From Cryptomeria japonica (taxonomy: Eukaryota; Streptophyta; Pinopsida; Cupressales; Cupressaceae), in assembly GCF_030272615.1 (NCBI RefSeq), contig NC_081413.1, positions 558,721,945 to 558,781,944 of the forward strand: a DNA stretch of 60,000 bases, written 5' to 3'. Of this stretch, positions 1 through 11,800 are shown one piece after another. Every line of letters begins with the position of its first letter. The stretch's first letter is position 1. The notes beneath the pieces are model-generated. The model was not told the DNA's origin, did not search any database, and saw only the letters and a list, made by a program, of their open reading frames with translations. A program made the translations under genes and the position numbers.

Positions 1-468
1 ATCTTATTAATATATGTTGATGACATGCTTGTTGTCAGATCTAAGATGCATCATAAAAATGATCTTAAGACAAAATTAGACAAGTCATTTTCTATGAAGG
101 ATTTGGGTGCAATAAAATAAATCCTTGGTTTGTTAATAACACGAGACAAGAAAAATCTAACATTAACATTGTCTCAAAGTGAATACATAGATAAGATGTT
201 GAACATATTTTAAATATGGGATGAAAAGCTAGTTAGTACACCTTTTCCCAACCATTATAAATTAACTTAGGAAATATGGCCCAAGATATGTTAGTGTAGA
301 TGGACTAAACGTCCATGGTTACATACTCTTCAATACTTGACAACTTGATGTATACCAAGGTGTGTACAATGCAAAATATTGCATATGTAGTGGGAGTTGT
401 GAGTAGATGTATTGTTAGTAAGATAAATGGGGTTATACAATCTGAATATCTGTACCCCAAGTTATCTT
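1..468 (+). pseudogene. Ty1/copia reverse transcriptase fragment (plus-strand arm)
   Basis: Translation of the plus strand gives the copia reverse transcriptase palm motif YVDDM at about positions 14-30, then the downstream block seen in copia polymerases (LSQSEYIDKML near 170-205 and YSSILDNLMYTKVCT near 322-366). The frame has stop codons (TAA near 118 and 210, TAG near 268), so it is dead. It runs off the left edge of the window, so the 5' part of this copy is not visible. It faces the opposite way to element A and is about 90% identical by eye to the reverse complement of 523-1005. It is therefore one arm of an inverted duplication, not an independent insertion with its own ends. Confidence 0.85.
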
Positions 469-1005
469 ATTTTAGCTATCGGATTTCTCTTACTGTGTCC
501 TCTAGGGTATAAACTGACTACATAAGATAACTTGGGGTACAGATCTTCAGACTGTACAACCCCCTTTATCTTACTAACAATACACCTCACAACTCCCACT
601 ACATGTGTAATAGTTTTCTTTGTACACACCTTGGTATACATCAAGTTGCCAACTATTGAAGAGTATAGAACCTTGGACATTTAGTCCTTCTCCACTAACA
701 TATCTTGGGCCACATCTCCTTAGTTAATTTACAATAGCTGGGCAAAGGTGTACTAAATAGCTTTGCATCCCACATTTGAAATATGTTCAACACTTTATCT
801 ATGCATTCACTTTGAGACAATGTTAATGTGAGATTTTTTTTGTCTCATGTTATTATCATACCAAGGATTTGTTTTGTTGCACCCATATCCTTCATAACAA
901 ATGACTTGTCTAATTTTATCAAGATCATTTTTATGATGCATTTTAGATCCGACAACAAGCATGCCATCAACATATAGTAAAAGGATAATATAGCCACTAT
1001 TATCC
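1..1005. repeat. Large inverted repeat of copia RT sequence
   Basis: Positions 1-468 and 523-1005 are inverted copies of the same reverse transcriptase segment, joined through a spacer of about 54 bp. The inner edges are marked by CCCAAGTTATCTTA ending near 468 and TAAGATAACTTGGGG starting near 523. The arms differ by scattered substitutions and small indels. The left arm continues past the window edge, so the true palindrome is longer than shown. Confidence 0.85.
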
Positions 1006-2103
1006 AATCCTTTAAAGTAAATATAATGATCAGATTGACATATGTTTTAACCTTGTATAGTTATTAAAATCTAAAATTTTATATATCACTGTGAGGTGCC
1101 TATTTCAAGCCATACAAGCTCTTCTTTAACCTGCACACTAAGTCCTCCTTCCCTTCAACCTAATATCCCTATGGTTGCTACATGTAGAATTCTTCCTCCA
1201 AATATCTATTGAGAAAAGTTATTTTTGCATGTAGTTGTTCAAGCTGCAAAACTTATGTAGCTACAAGACTTAGAATAATTTTGATTGAAGTTATATATAC
1301 AACCAAAGAAAACATTTCATCAAAACCAATACCTTTTTTCTATACAAAACCTTTTACCAGAAGTCTAGCTTCATATCTTATATTTCTTTCATGTTCTTCC
1401 TTTGACTTGTAAACCCATTAGTTTGGAAATGCTCTTTTACCTTCAAAAAATTGAACTAAGTCCCAAGTTTGATTTTTTACTAAGGAGTCCATTACCTCTT
1501 TCATGCCTTACTCCCACTTATTTTTGGTTTCTACGTGCATTGCTTATTTATAAATTTCTAGTTCACTAGAATAAATCAATAATATACAATATAATGAAGG
1601 AGAGTATCATTCAAGGGTTCTACTTATCCCTAGTAGATCTTCTCGCAGGACTTTGAGGTACTTGTTGTTGTTTTATTTGTTGAATTTTTTTATTTTCTTG
1701 CACCTTTGGAAGTACATTTTTTGGGATTTCATCAAGCACTATATATTTTGTGTTTTCATTTTCTTGTTTTTGTCCTTGCAACTAATCTTAGTATGTGACC
1801 TAATTAAATATGGCATCTCTACTCCTAATGATTTTTTGATTTTCATAATACTATAAATGATAACCAAAACCATAAACTCCATATCCAATAAACGTACACT
1901 TGGATTTTGCCTCAAGCCTTGTTACTTTTTTTATGTCAATATGGATAAATTATTCACAACCAAAAGTTTTTAAAATTAATTAGTTTACCTTTTTACCCAT
2001 CCATGAGTTCTTTAGAATACCACCATCTAAGGAACATGAAGGCCCTCTTTTTATTGAGTAAATGATAGTATCCACAACATCTGCCATTAGTTGTAATTGA
2101 TGG
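510..2103 (-). pseudogene. Element A: copia integrase C-terminus plus reverse transcriptase
   Basis: Read on the minus strand this is the second half of a copia pol. From 2103 down it shows the integrase C-terminal block (MADVVDTI, then IKRGPSCSLDGG), then FIGYGVYGFGY and ENQKIIRSRDAIFN of the integrase/RT linker near 1920-1800. The RT follows with KNQTWDLVQF, YEARLLVKGFV and GFDEMFSLVVY near 1500-1280, and the palm motif as YVDGM near 970. The second catalytic Asp of the YVDD box is changed to Gly. Many in-frame stops and small shifts make it non-functional. It joins the integrase N-terminal half at 13510, from which it is split by element B. The left end runs into the inverted duplication, and no 3' LTR of A is visible. 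Confidence 0.85.
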
Positions 2104-2108
2104 AAATG
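2104..2108. repeat. Target site duplication AAATG, left copy (element B)
   Basis: AAATG at 2104-2108 matches AAATG at 13510-13514. Bringing the two flanks together around one copy restores continuous copia integrase homology across the junction, which supports this as the target duplication of element B. One oddity is that the LTR then starts with GGG on the plus strand instead of TG, because the expected TG overlaps the duplication. Confidence 0.65.
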
Positions 2109-5100
2109 GGGCAGACAACTAAGAGTGGGGGTGGGGGAGTGAATCAGTTGTCACAAAAACTTACACAACATAAACTTATTCTCAGGTCTGATAATTAAAC
2201 TTGAAAGCATAGATCAACAACACAACATAAACACACACAACACCAAGATTTTTGATGTGGAAAACTTGGTCAAGGGAAAAACCATAGTGGGAACACACCC
2301 ACACTATGAGTATACTCTATTAAAAGTATAGAAGTATTACAATGGGGAATGCACATGCATTCAGGCACATTGCCTAGAGCTCACTACTAAAAAAAAAAAG
2401 GGCTACAACCCAGGGAAAGCTCACTACCTTACAAACAAATTTGGATCACATTTGGAAGTAATGAACTGGAAAATAACATCTTCTTAATGCCTAGTTACAG
2501 TTCTAGTTAAGCACATAACAACTTTCTCTCCTTCTTCACACTTCTTCTCAGCCTTCGAAAGATCAATACATTATTCACACATCCACAACACCACGCTCAA
2601 ATATAAAGTTTTTACATTTATTTATACATGACATCAACCTTGGAAATATCAACAAGGTCATCTCAACACTCACCGCCTAATTACAAAAAATATAACCACA
2701 CACAATACAATATCACGTGCAAACCAAGCAATATAGGCAAAGACATAGCACAAACCCAATTCTTCCACCTCGAATATGAAACACCTCAAAGAATTATGCA
2801 TCGAACATCTACAACACAACATAAACTTATTCTCAAATTTGATAATTAAACATGAAATCATAGATCAACAACACAACACCAAGATTTTTGACGTGGAAAA
2901 ATTGGTCAAGGGAAAACCACAGTGGGAACACACCTACAATATGAGTATACTCTATTAGAAGTATAGAAGTATTACAATGGGGAATGCACATGCATTCAGG
3001 CACATTTTCTAGAGCTCACTGCTCAAAAACAAAAAGGGCTACAACCCAGGAAGGGCTCACTACCTTACAGACAGATTTGGATCACATCTGAAAGTAATGA
3101 ACAGATAACATCTCCTTAATGCCTGGTTACAGTTTTGGTTAAGCAAATAATGACTTTCTCTTCTTCTTCACACTTCTTCTCTACCTCTGAAAGATCCATA
3201 CATTATTCACACATCCACAACACCACACTCAAATACAAAGATTTTACATTTATTTACACATGACATCAACCTTGGAAAGATCAACAAGGTCAACTCAACA
3301 CTCACCAACTAATTACAAAAAATATAACCGCACACAATACAATATCACATGCGAAGCAAGTAATATCATTCAAGACATAACACAAACCCAAATCTTCCAC
3401 TTGGAATATGAAACACCTCCAAGAATTATGCATCAAACATACGCAACACAACATAAACTTATTCTTAGATCTGATAATTAAACATGAAATCATAGATCAA
3501 CAACACAACATAAACACACACACCACCAAGATTTTTGACGTAGAAAACTCGGTCAAGGGAAAAACCACGGTGGGAAAACACCCACAATATGAGTATACTC
3601 TATTAGAAGTATAGAATTATTACAATGGGGAATGCACATGCATTCAAGCACATTGCCTAGAGCTCACTGCTCAAAAACAAAAAGGGCTACAACCTAGGGA
3701 AGACTCACTACCTTATAGACACATTTGGATCACATTCGGAAGTAATAAAATGGAAAATAACATCTCCTTAATGCTTGGTTATAGTTCCAGTTAAGCACAT
3801 AACAACTTTCTCTCCTTCTTCACACTTCTTCTCTACCTCTAAAAAATCAACTCATTATTCGTACATCCACAACACCATGCTCAAATACAAAGATTTTACA
3901 TTATAAATCACATCAACCTTGGAAAGATCAACAAGGTCAGCTCAACACTCACCACCTAATTACAAAAAATATAACCACACACAATACAATATCACATGTG
4001 GATCAAGCAATATCGACAAAGACATAGCACGAACCCAACTCTTCCACAACACAAACACCTCCAAGAATTATGCTTCAAACATCTGCAACACAACACAAAC
4101 TTATTCTTAGATTTGATAATTAAACATGAAAGCATAGATCAACAACACAACATAAACACACACAATACCAAGATTTTTTATGTGGAAAACTTGGTCAAGG
4201 AAAAAATCACGGTGGGAACACACCCATAATATGAGTATACTCTATTAGAAGTATAGAAGTATTACAATGGGGAATGCACATGCATTCAAGCATATTTCAT
4301 AGAGCCCACTGCTCAAAAACAAAAAGGGCTACAACCCAAGGAAGGCTCACTACCTTACAGACATATTTGGATCACATCCGAAAGTAATGAACTAGAAAAT
4401 AGCATTTCCTTAATGCCTGGTTACAGTTCCGATTAAGAACATAACAACTTTCTCTCCTTCACACTTCTTCTCTACCTTCGAAAGATCAACACATTATTCA
4501 CACATCCACAACACCACGCTCAAATACAAAGATTTTACATTTATTTATACATGACATCAACCTTGGAAAGATCATCAAGGTCGGCTCAACACTCACCAAC
4601 TAATTACAAAACATATATCCACACACAATACAATATCACATGTGAACCAAGCAATGTCTCCCAAGACATAACATAGACCCAAATCTTCCACCTCGTATAC
4701 AAAACACCTCCAAGAATTATGCTTCAAACATCCGCAACACATTACAAGCATCCGGTCGACCAAGAACATGAAGAACATTATCATACCGAAAAAAATAATC
4801 AATTACAAGCTCAATGATCAATATGGATCACCGACACAAAAGGAACACAATCCAGAAATATCCACAAGCATCATGAATTACCACCGCATCATCCACACCA
4901 ACACAAATTACTAGAATTATAGCATCATTATACGAAACCTCAAGAACACTAACTGCAATGACAGTCAACCTTGAACTATCACTTGTGAAGCTCCAAACCA
5001 TGAACCATCTAAATTAAGGACACACACCAATGTCCCAAACAATCCTCCAAATCCGCAGATCGAGATATTACAATACAGAGCAATATAGATCAAAATACTA

Positions 5101-5388
5101 ATACTCTGTCACCACCGAACAACTAAAAAACCAGCCACAATACAAATACCCATAACTCAATCAAATCTTCATGTGGACCTTTGAAACCTGAATTGAATCA
5201 ACTATAGATAATCCTCTACAAACCCTTTAATCCACAAAATCTGATCTTCATCATGCTGGACAAACTAACTCACTAAACCACACCACATCACTATTATAGA
5301 CAGTGAAATATGTTGATATCAATGACAACACATCTCTCAAATATCTCTTAAGTACATATTTGCAACATACTTCCAAAAATCTCCAACA
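2109..5388 (-). repeat. Element B 3' LTR, expanded by internal tandem copies
   Basis: The minus-strand LTR starts TGTTGGAG at 5388, directly after a purine-rich tract, and ends near 2109 with a C-rich block (CACTCCCCCACCCCCACTC at 2125-2143 on the minus strand). The matching LTR at 7627-8828/13392-13509 is about 1.32 kb, whereas this one is 3.28 kb. The excess is three extra copies of the unit described at 2149-4738. The two LTRs align over 4738-5388 and 8298-8828 plus 13392-13509, including ACAAGCATCCGGTC at the unit exit. Confidence 0.8.
2149..4738. repeat. Four tandem copies of a ~632-651 bp unit inside the LTR
   Basis: The anchor TAAACTTATTCT, followed by GATAATTAAAC, recurs at 2171, 2822, 3454 and 4096, giving spacings of 651, 632 and 642 bp. 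Each copy also has the GTGGGAACACACCC block, the GGGGAATGCACATGCATTCA block and the CATCAACCTTGGAAA block. The array ends at about 4738, where the sequence switches to the unique LTR part (CAAGCATCCGG). The other LTR has a single copy. Short open frames repeated in every unit on both strands are by-products of the repeat and not genes. Confidence 0.9.
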
Positions 5389-5400
5389 ATCTCCCCCTTT
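5389..5400 (-). promoter_or_regulatory. Polypurine tract of element B
   Basis: The minus strand reads AAAGGGGGAGAT immediately before the LTR start TGTTGGAG. This is the usual plus-strand primer site of a copia element. A second purine tract, AAAGGGGGAGAGAG, sits about 100 bp upstream in the minus-strand sense (5490-5503). The stretch 5401-5648 is the 3' non-coding region between the pol stop and the LTR. Confidence 0.75.
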
Positions 5401-5648
5401 GGCATTGATGGCAACATATGATGTGAAAAACAACCAATGGCAAAGAAATCAATAGCTCTCCCTAAATCACTTCATAATTTTTCACACAACTCTCTCCCCC
5501 TTTGACATCAATGGAAAAGACACATATTTGCAATCAAACCATAAACATGACTTACTGATTACTCCCCCTGAGTAGCAGCCACCACTCATCAATCTGAATC
5601 ACAAGATGTGACTATGAAATGCATCAAACTGATGCATACCAATGCATC

Positions 5649-6601
5649 TTAGTTCTGATTAGGAGGGGCAATCATCCCTAACTTCCCTCTAAGATACTCA
5701 AAAGTATCTTTAGGTAAAGGCTTCATGAAAATGTCTGCAATCTATTCCTTTGTAGGAACATACTTCAATCTGACTTCCTTCTCATTCAACTTGTCTTTCA
5801 AAAAGTGAAACTTGATTGATATATCTTTGGTCTTGGAATGCAACACCAGATTCTTAGAAATGTTAAATGTACTTGAATTGTCATAATAGATAGAAATAGG
5901 CTCATCATACACTACTCCGATATCCTTTAACATCTGCTTCATCCATACCACCTAAGTACAATTGTTAGCAGTGACAATATACTCTGCGTCTGCAGTAGAT
6001 AGAGAAATAGTGTTCCACTTTTTTCTCAACCAACAAACCAATCTTTTCCCAAGAAAAATGCACCACCACTAGTACTCTTGCGGTCATCCACATCTCCTGC
6101 CCAATCAACATCAGTGAAAGCGCTCAAAGTAAAATCATCATCTTTAGAATACCATAAGCCAAAATCAACATTTCCTTTCAAATATCTGAAAATCCTTTTG
6201 ACAACTACAACATGAGATTCCTTAGAATCAACTTGAAATCTAGCAACAAGACAAACTGCATACATGATAAAAGGTCTGGTCTGAGTCAAATAGAGTAATC
6301 CACCAATTATAGATCTGTATCCGGTCTGATTTGTTTTAAGCGAATCATAATCCTTAGTCAACTTACATCCAGTCACCATAGGAATTCCAACTGACTTTGA
6401 AATCAAACAATACTCAACTTGATCTTCAACAACTCTTCTTCTTGTTTGAACACCTTTGTTTCTATCTCCTATGATTTGATTTTCACAATGATTCAATCTT
6501 ACATACATGGGAGTCTTAGGATTTTCTTGAATTTCATACTCTTGTGTTCTTTTTTTTGCACTTGCACTAGTTCCTTCTCCTTGAGTCACTAGATTCACCA
6601 A
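5649..6601 (-). pseudogene. Element B: RT C-terminus and RNase H
   Basis: The minus strand gives the copia block YRSIIGGLLYLTQTRP (near 6290), FRYLKGNVDFGLW (near 6160) and DVDDRKSTSGGAFFLG (near 6060). RNase H follows with WMKQMLKDIG, YYDNSST and HSKTKDISIKFHFL, then YVPTKE and the end motif DIFMKPLPKDTFEYLRGKLG, with a TAA stop at 5649-5651. A frameshift lies near 6020 and a stop near 5953. Upstream (6601-6400) the linker sequence (GVQTRRRVVEDQVEY) is fused directly to VTGCKLT of the RT C-terminus, so roughly the RT fingers and palm, with the YVDD box, have been removed by an in-frame deletion. This is diagnostic of copia order PR-INT-RT-RH. Confidence 0.85.
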
Positions 6602-7621
6602 AATGATCTGAACTTGATTATGGGTCTAAGGTTGCTTTCCTTTGTTTGAACTATCATTCTGATGATCTGAATCATATAAGCAAGATTTGTGTTTTCTCTC
6701 ATTGCTTTCATCAACCCTAACATTTGCACTCTAAACTATCTTCCTCAGTCTCTTATTATAACACCGGTAGGCCTTGCCTTTTAGTAGAATAACCAAGAAA
6801 TATACCTTGATCACATCTAGCATCAAACTTTCCTAGATCTTCATCCCTATTGATATAACATTAATTTCCAAAAAATTTAAAATATTTAATAGTAGGAGCA
6901 TGACCAAACCATAATTCATAAGGGGTCTTATCAGTATCACCTTTGATATGCACCTGGTTAAGAGTGTAAACAATAGTCCTCACAACTTCTCTCCAATAAA
7001 CATGCAAAACATTTCCCTCCAACATCATTGTCCTAGCAATTTCTTGAATGGTTCCGATCTTTCTTTCCACAACTCCATTTTGCTGAGGGGTTCTCAGAGT
7101 AAACAACTGTCTTCTTACCCCATGTTCTTCACAAAATGCATTAAATTCAACATAAGTGATTTCACCACCTCTGTCAAATCTCAGACATTTTAGCTTCAAA
7201 CATGTCTCGGTCTCAACCATGGCCTTGAAAATCTTGAACTTGTCTAAAGTTTTAGACTTCTTCCTCAAGAAAGTAACCCACATCATCCTAGAATAGTCAT
7301 CAATCAACAACATGAAATATCTATCACCTTGCAAACTTCTAACTCTAAAAGGTCCATGAAAATCAATATGCACAAGATCCAATAATCCATTTGAAAAATG
7401 CTTCTTACTCTTGAAAGTAACTTTGGTTGGTTTCCCTAACTGGCATTCCTTGCATATAGGGTTAGTAGGTTTCATCAACTTAGGAAGATCTCTCACAACC
7501 TGAGTAGAACTTATCTTGATAATATTATCAAAGTTTACATGACACATTCTCCTATGCCACGACCAACTTTCATCAACCTGAGCAATCAAACATATTTTAC
7601 CAGGATTATTTAAATGAAAGA
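6602..7621 (-). pseudogene. Element B: copia integrase
   Basis: A 242-codon open frame (7589-6861) holds a complete integrase core. The zinc-binding HHCC motif is H12, H17, C46, C49. The catalytic triad is D76 (VHIDFHGP), D139 (LRFDRGGE) and E175 (NGVVERK), giving D-62-D-35-E, the expected DD35E spacing. The frame then continues with stops into the linker (KCYINRDEDLGKFDAR and GIFLGYSTK, 6860-6770). It inserts element cDNA into host DNA in the family. This copy has stops in the linker and, at its 5' side, is cut by the LTR fusion near 7622, so no gag or protease precedes it. It is the best-preserved enzyme domain in the window. Confidence 0.88.
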
Positions 7622-7626
7622 TATTT

Positions 7627-8828
7627 TGTCACAAAAACTTACACAATTTAAACTTATTCTCAGACCTGAAAATTAACCATGAAAGCATAGATCAACAACA
7701 CAACATAAACACACACAACACCAATATTTTTGACGTGGAAAACTCAGTCAAGGGAAAAAACATGGTGGGAACACACCCACAATATGAGTATACTCTGTTA
7801 GAAGTATATAAGTATTACAATGGGGAACACACATGTAGTCAGGCACACTGCCTTGAACTCACTGCTCAAAAACAAAAGGGCTGCAACCCGAGGAAGGCTT
7901 AGTACCTTACAAACAAATTTGGTTCACGTTTGGAAGTAATGAACTAGAAAATAGCATCTCCTTAATGCCTGGTTACGGTTCCGGTTAAGCACATAACAAC
8001 TTTCTCTTCTTCACACATCTTCTCTGTTTTGAAAAGATCAATACATTATTCACACATGTCCACAACACCACACTCAAATACAAAGATATTACATTTATTT
8101 ATACATGATATCAACCTTGGAAAGATCATCAAGGTCGGCTCAACACTCACCACCAAATTACAAAAATATAACCACACACAATACAATATCACATGTGGAC
8201 CAAGCAATGTCAACGAAGACATAACATTGACCCAAATCTTCTACCTCAAATACAAAACACCTCCAAGAATTATGCATCGAACGTCCACAACATGTTACAA
8301 GCATCCGGTCAACCAAAAACATGAATAACACTAATGCATCAGAGAAAATCATCAATTACAAGCTCAATGATCAATGCGAACCACCAACAAAAAAGACACA
8401 TGATCCAGAAACATCCACAAGCATCATGAATTACCATAGCAACATTTGCGCCAATGAAAATTACTAGAATAATCAACATCATTATACCAAATCTCAAGAA
8501 CACTAACTGGAATGACTATCAACCTTGAAAAATCACTTGCGGAGCTCCAAACTATGAACCATCTAAAATGAGGACACACATCAATATCCAAAATATTCCT
8601 CCAAATCTACAGATCAATATATTACAATGCAGAGCAATGCAAATCAAAATATTAACACTGTCACCACTGAACAACTGAAAAACTAGCCACACAGAGATAC
8701 CCATAACTCAATCAAATCTTCGTGTAGACCTCTCAAACCTGAACTAAATAAACTATAGGCAATCCTTTACAAACCCTTTAATTTACAAACTCTGATCTTC
8801 ATCATGCCAAATAAACCAACTCATTGAA
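7627..8828 (-). repeat. Element B 5' LTR, first segment (single-copy unit)
   Basis: This segment matches 2149 onward of the 3' LTR, starting at TTGTCACAAAAACTTACACAA. It has one copy of the ~640 bp unit, then CAAGCATCCGGTCAACC (8291-8307) and the unique LTR part. It stops at 8828 where element C begins. The last stretch resumes at 13392. Confidence 0.85.
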
Positions 8829-11800
8829 TGTAATGTCCACCAAAATACCCTAGAGAAAATAAATAATCTAACTAACAAATAGAGGTAATTTTTTTTTTAA
8901 ACATTCACTAATGCCACACATAATGCTACAAGTACTCACATGTATTAGTCATAACATTACATGAATGCATAAATATCTTAAACATAATCATATCCTTAAC
9001 AACATAATATGCAAGTAAAAATAACAATACAACAACTATTTATCCCTAGGGTACCTCAATGTCATTACTTAACTAACACTATCACAAGCACATCGATAAT
9101 CATGATACCATTAACCTCCATCAATTACTTTCTTCCTAATAGGAGAATTATGAACTATCAATGCAAAACCTACATAATCCCATTAACTCTTGAATTCATT
9201 TTAAAGCACCAAACCAAATGTTCCTATTTCTCTTTTCAAAACCACCTAACATGATAACATATTTTCCATGCAAACATGATATAAAGTTAACCTAATTCTT
9301 TTCCTTTAAGTTAACCATACGTTCCTACAAACCACTCAGGCATATTCCTACTCAAGAGGAAATCAATATTAGGGAATAACATCATTTCCATTAAGAACAT
9401 CTACCATAATGCTAACATGTTCATTTAACATTCTCTTTACATCCATAGATACACATAAGATAATCTAATAACATTACTCATTCATTCAAATATTTCCTTC
9501 CATTCCCAAATTACATATATAACGAACATCCAATTACAACATAAGTATCACAATGATTACAACAATCATAACCTACTACATTACATCATGATCAGAGCCT
9601 ACTACAAGTCCTATCACATATGATTACAAGATACATAAACATGATACATAGTCTCTTTACAATTACATCTTTCCTCATGACATAAGATACATATTTACAA
9701 TCTCAATTACATAGAATAAGCTCCAAGAATCCATCCACATGAAGAGAAGGTAAGAATCCACATCCACGCATGCTAGCTTCCAATGAAGAACATCCCAATG
9801 AAAGAAGGCAAAAAAACACCTGACCATGTGGAACCAATAAGGAACCACCCCCATGATAGGAGTTGACACAAGGTTCCAACTAACACTCGAGTCCTAGGTT
9901 GACACCTAACAACTAAGGGACTCAACATGACATCCACAAAGAGATAAACAACCAAATAGCAAAGAATCAAATCACATCACAAGGCTAATCATAAATCAAT
10001 AAACTCCTAGAGGTATACCAACAATCAAGGCTTAAGGATCAAGGACACATGTAGGGAAAGAGTGTTATCACATGCTATCCTCAACATAGAAGAGGCCAAG
10101 CCACACCCTTATAGACATGTGGAACTATCTAAACCTTGGAGCCAATCAAGGGAGTTTAGTTTACCGCTCCAACGCTCTTCCCAAGCTCATCCGAGGCAAC
10201 ACTCTAGGGCTATGAGGTGGGGCACAAAAAAAACCAATTTCTTATCTTTATTAGGTGAATCCTAATTACCCAAACCTACTAATCAATTATTAAGGTCACC
10301 ACTTTCAATTACAAAGGAAAACTCTTCATGTGGTTCCTAGGTTGGTCTAGACTCTAAGAATCCTTATAAGGAACCTCTTAGCAATCTATTTCTCATGACC
10401 CCGATCCATACATGCAAGAGCCCACTCCCTCTAAACATGGACCAAGACCTTAGGGTGAAACATAAATACAATGACATCACAATAACTTCATGAAGGCTCT
10501 CCATGAAAATTAATATCACAACAACAACATCACAAATACACATATAAAGCATAACAATGAGCTATAATGCCAACATGCCAAAACTAGAGTCTCCACCATA
10601 AAATATAACAATAAAAAAGAGTAAGGAATACACCATCTTACTCAACAATACGTGAATACAATCGTCAATAGTGAGGCACATCCATCCCACTAGAGCTCAT
10701 ATACAATCAACCTCAATAGCAAGACATTCTTCTTCTTGCTAGAGCTAATCAACATATATGCATAAACCTTAATGGAAAATCACAACCATCTTGTTGGAGC
10801 ACAAATCAACAAATTAATGATACTGAACCAAAAATATCTTAGAGAAAACTCAAGACAATCACAAAGTGCCTTTGGAGTCAAAACAAACCAAAAAAACCAA
10901 CCAAGAAGGGTCAAAATTGTCAAAAAACATACTGATACTAGTTTGGCGCTATTGTCACCTACATTAGCGCTTTTTTTGCATAAAGTGGCACTTTTGTTCA
11001 TTCTTTTACCGCTTTTGTAATATAATGCGAAAAACTAAAAAACGGGACCCAGATTGATCCATACTCACCCAAATTTGGGCACACACTTCACCATAGCATA
11101 AAAACAACCTAGAAAGCCTGAAAAACCAAAATAAAATTAGAATAAAGCTCTAATAAGGTGAAACTCCAACAATTTGATAACAATCTAGGACATCACATTG
11201 CACAGACTTAGACATAGACTTATCCTTCTTTATTTAACTTAACCAAAAGGACAAATAACACAAGAAGGCCCTGATACAAGGTATGCAATGGAAAATAAAG
11301 TCTCAAACAACCAATTCACTACCGCAATGCATTGATAGGAAACTTCAAATCAATACAACAATAAACACAAATGCCCTTTTCCGACAATGCACACACACAG
11401 ATTCATAAAAACATATATATAATTTTTTCCCTTAAATATTCTTCCCAATTATTGATAATAGAATAATCATTCATTCCCAAATCTCCCCAAACAATCTTTT
11501 ATCAGACACAGTGAAAACAACTCTTTTAAAAAAAAAAATGCAAGAATGGAAAAAGATCTCCAACTTGGAAGTAGAGTGATGGTAATGCAATTGTAGAAGA
11601 GAAAAAAAAATCCAAACCAACAAGCTTTCCAAAATCCAATCCAACCAAGCAATTCCCACTCTAAGCCATTCAAAAATCCAAAAGTCACAAAAAGATATCC
11701 AGAAGCTCTCCCACAAATGCTCAAATAGCCAATAAATAAAATCTCATTAAAATTATAGAAGAATCCCAACCAATCAAAATATTCTGTTAAACTATAGTCT

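Noticed and set aside
2628-4229. Repeated 60-80 codon frames on both strands in the B LTR array
   Set aside because: The same frames recur in every tandem unit with different breaks, lie in LTR sequence and show no protein features; they are repeat by-products.
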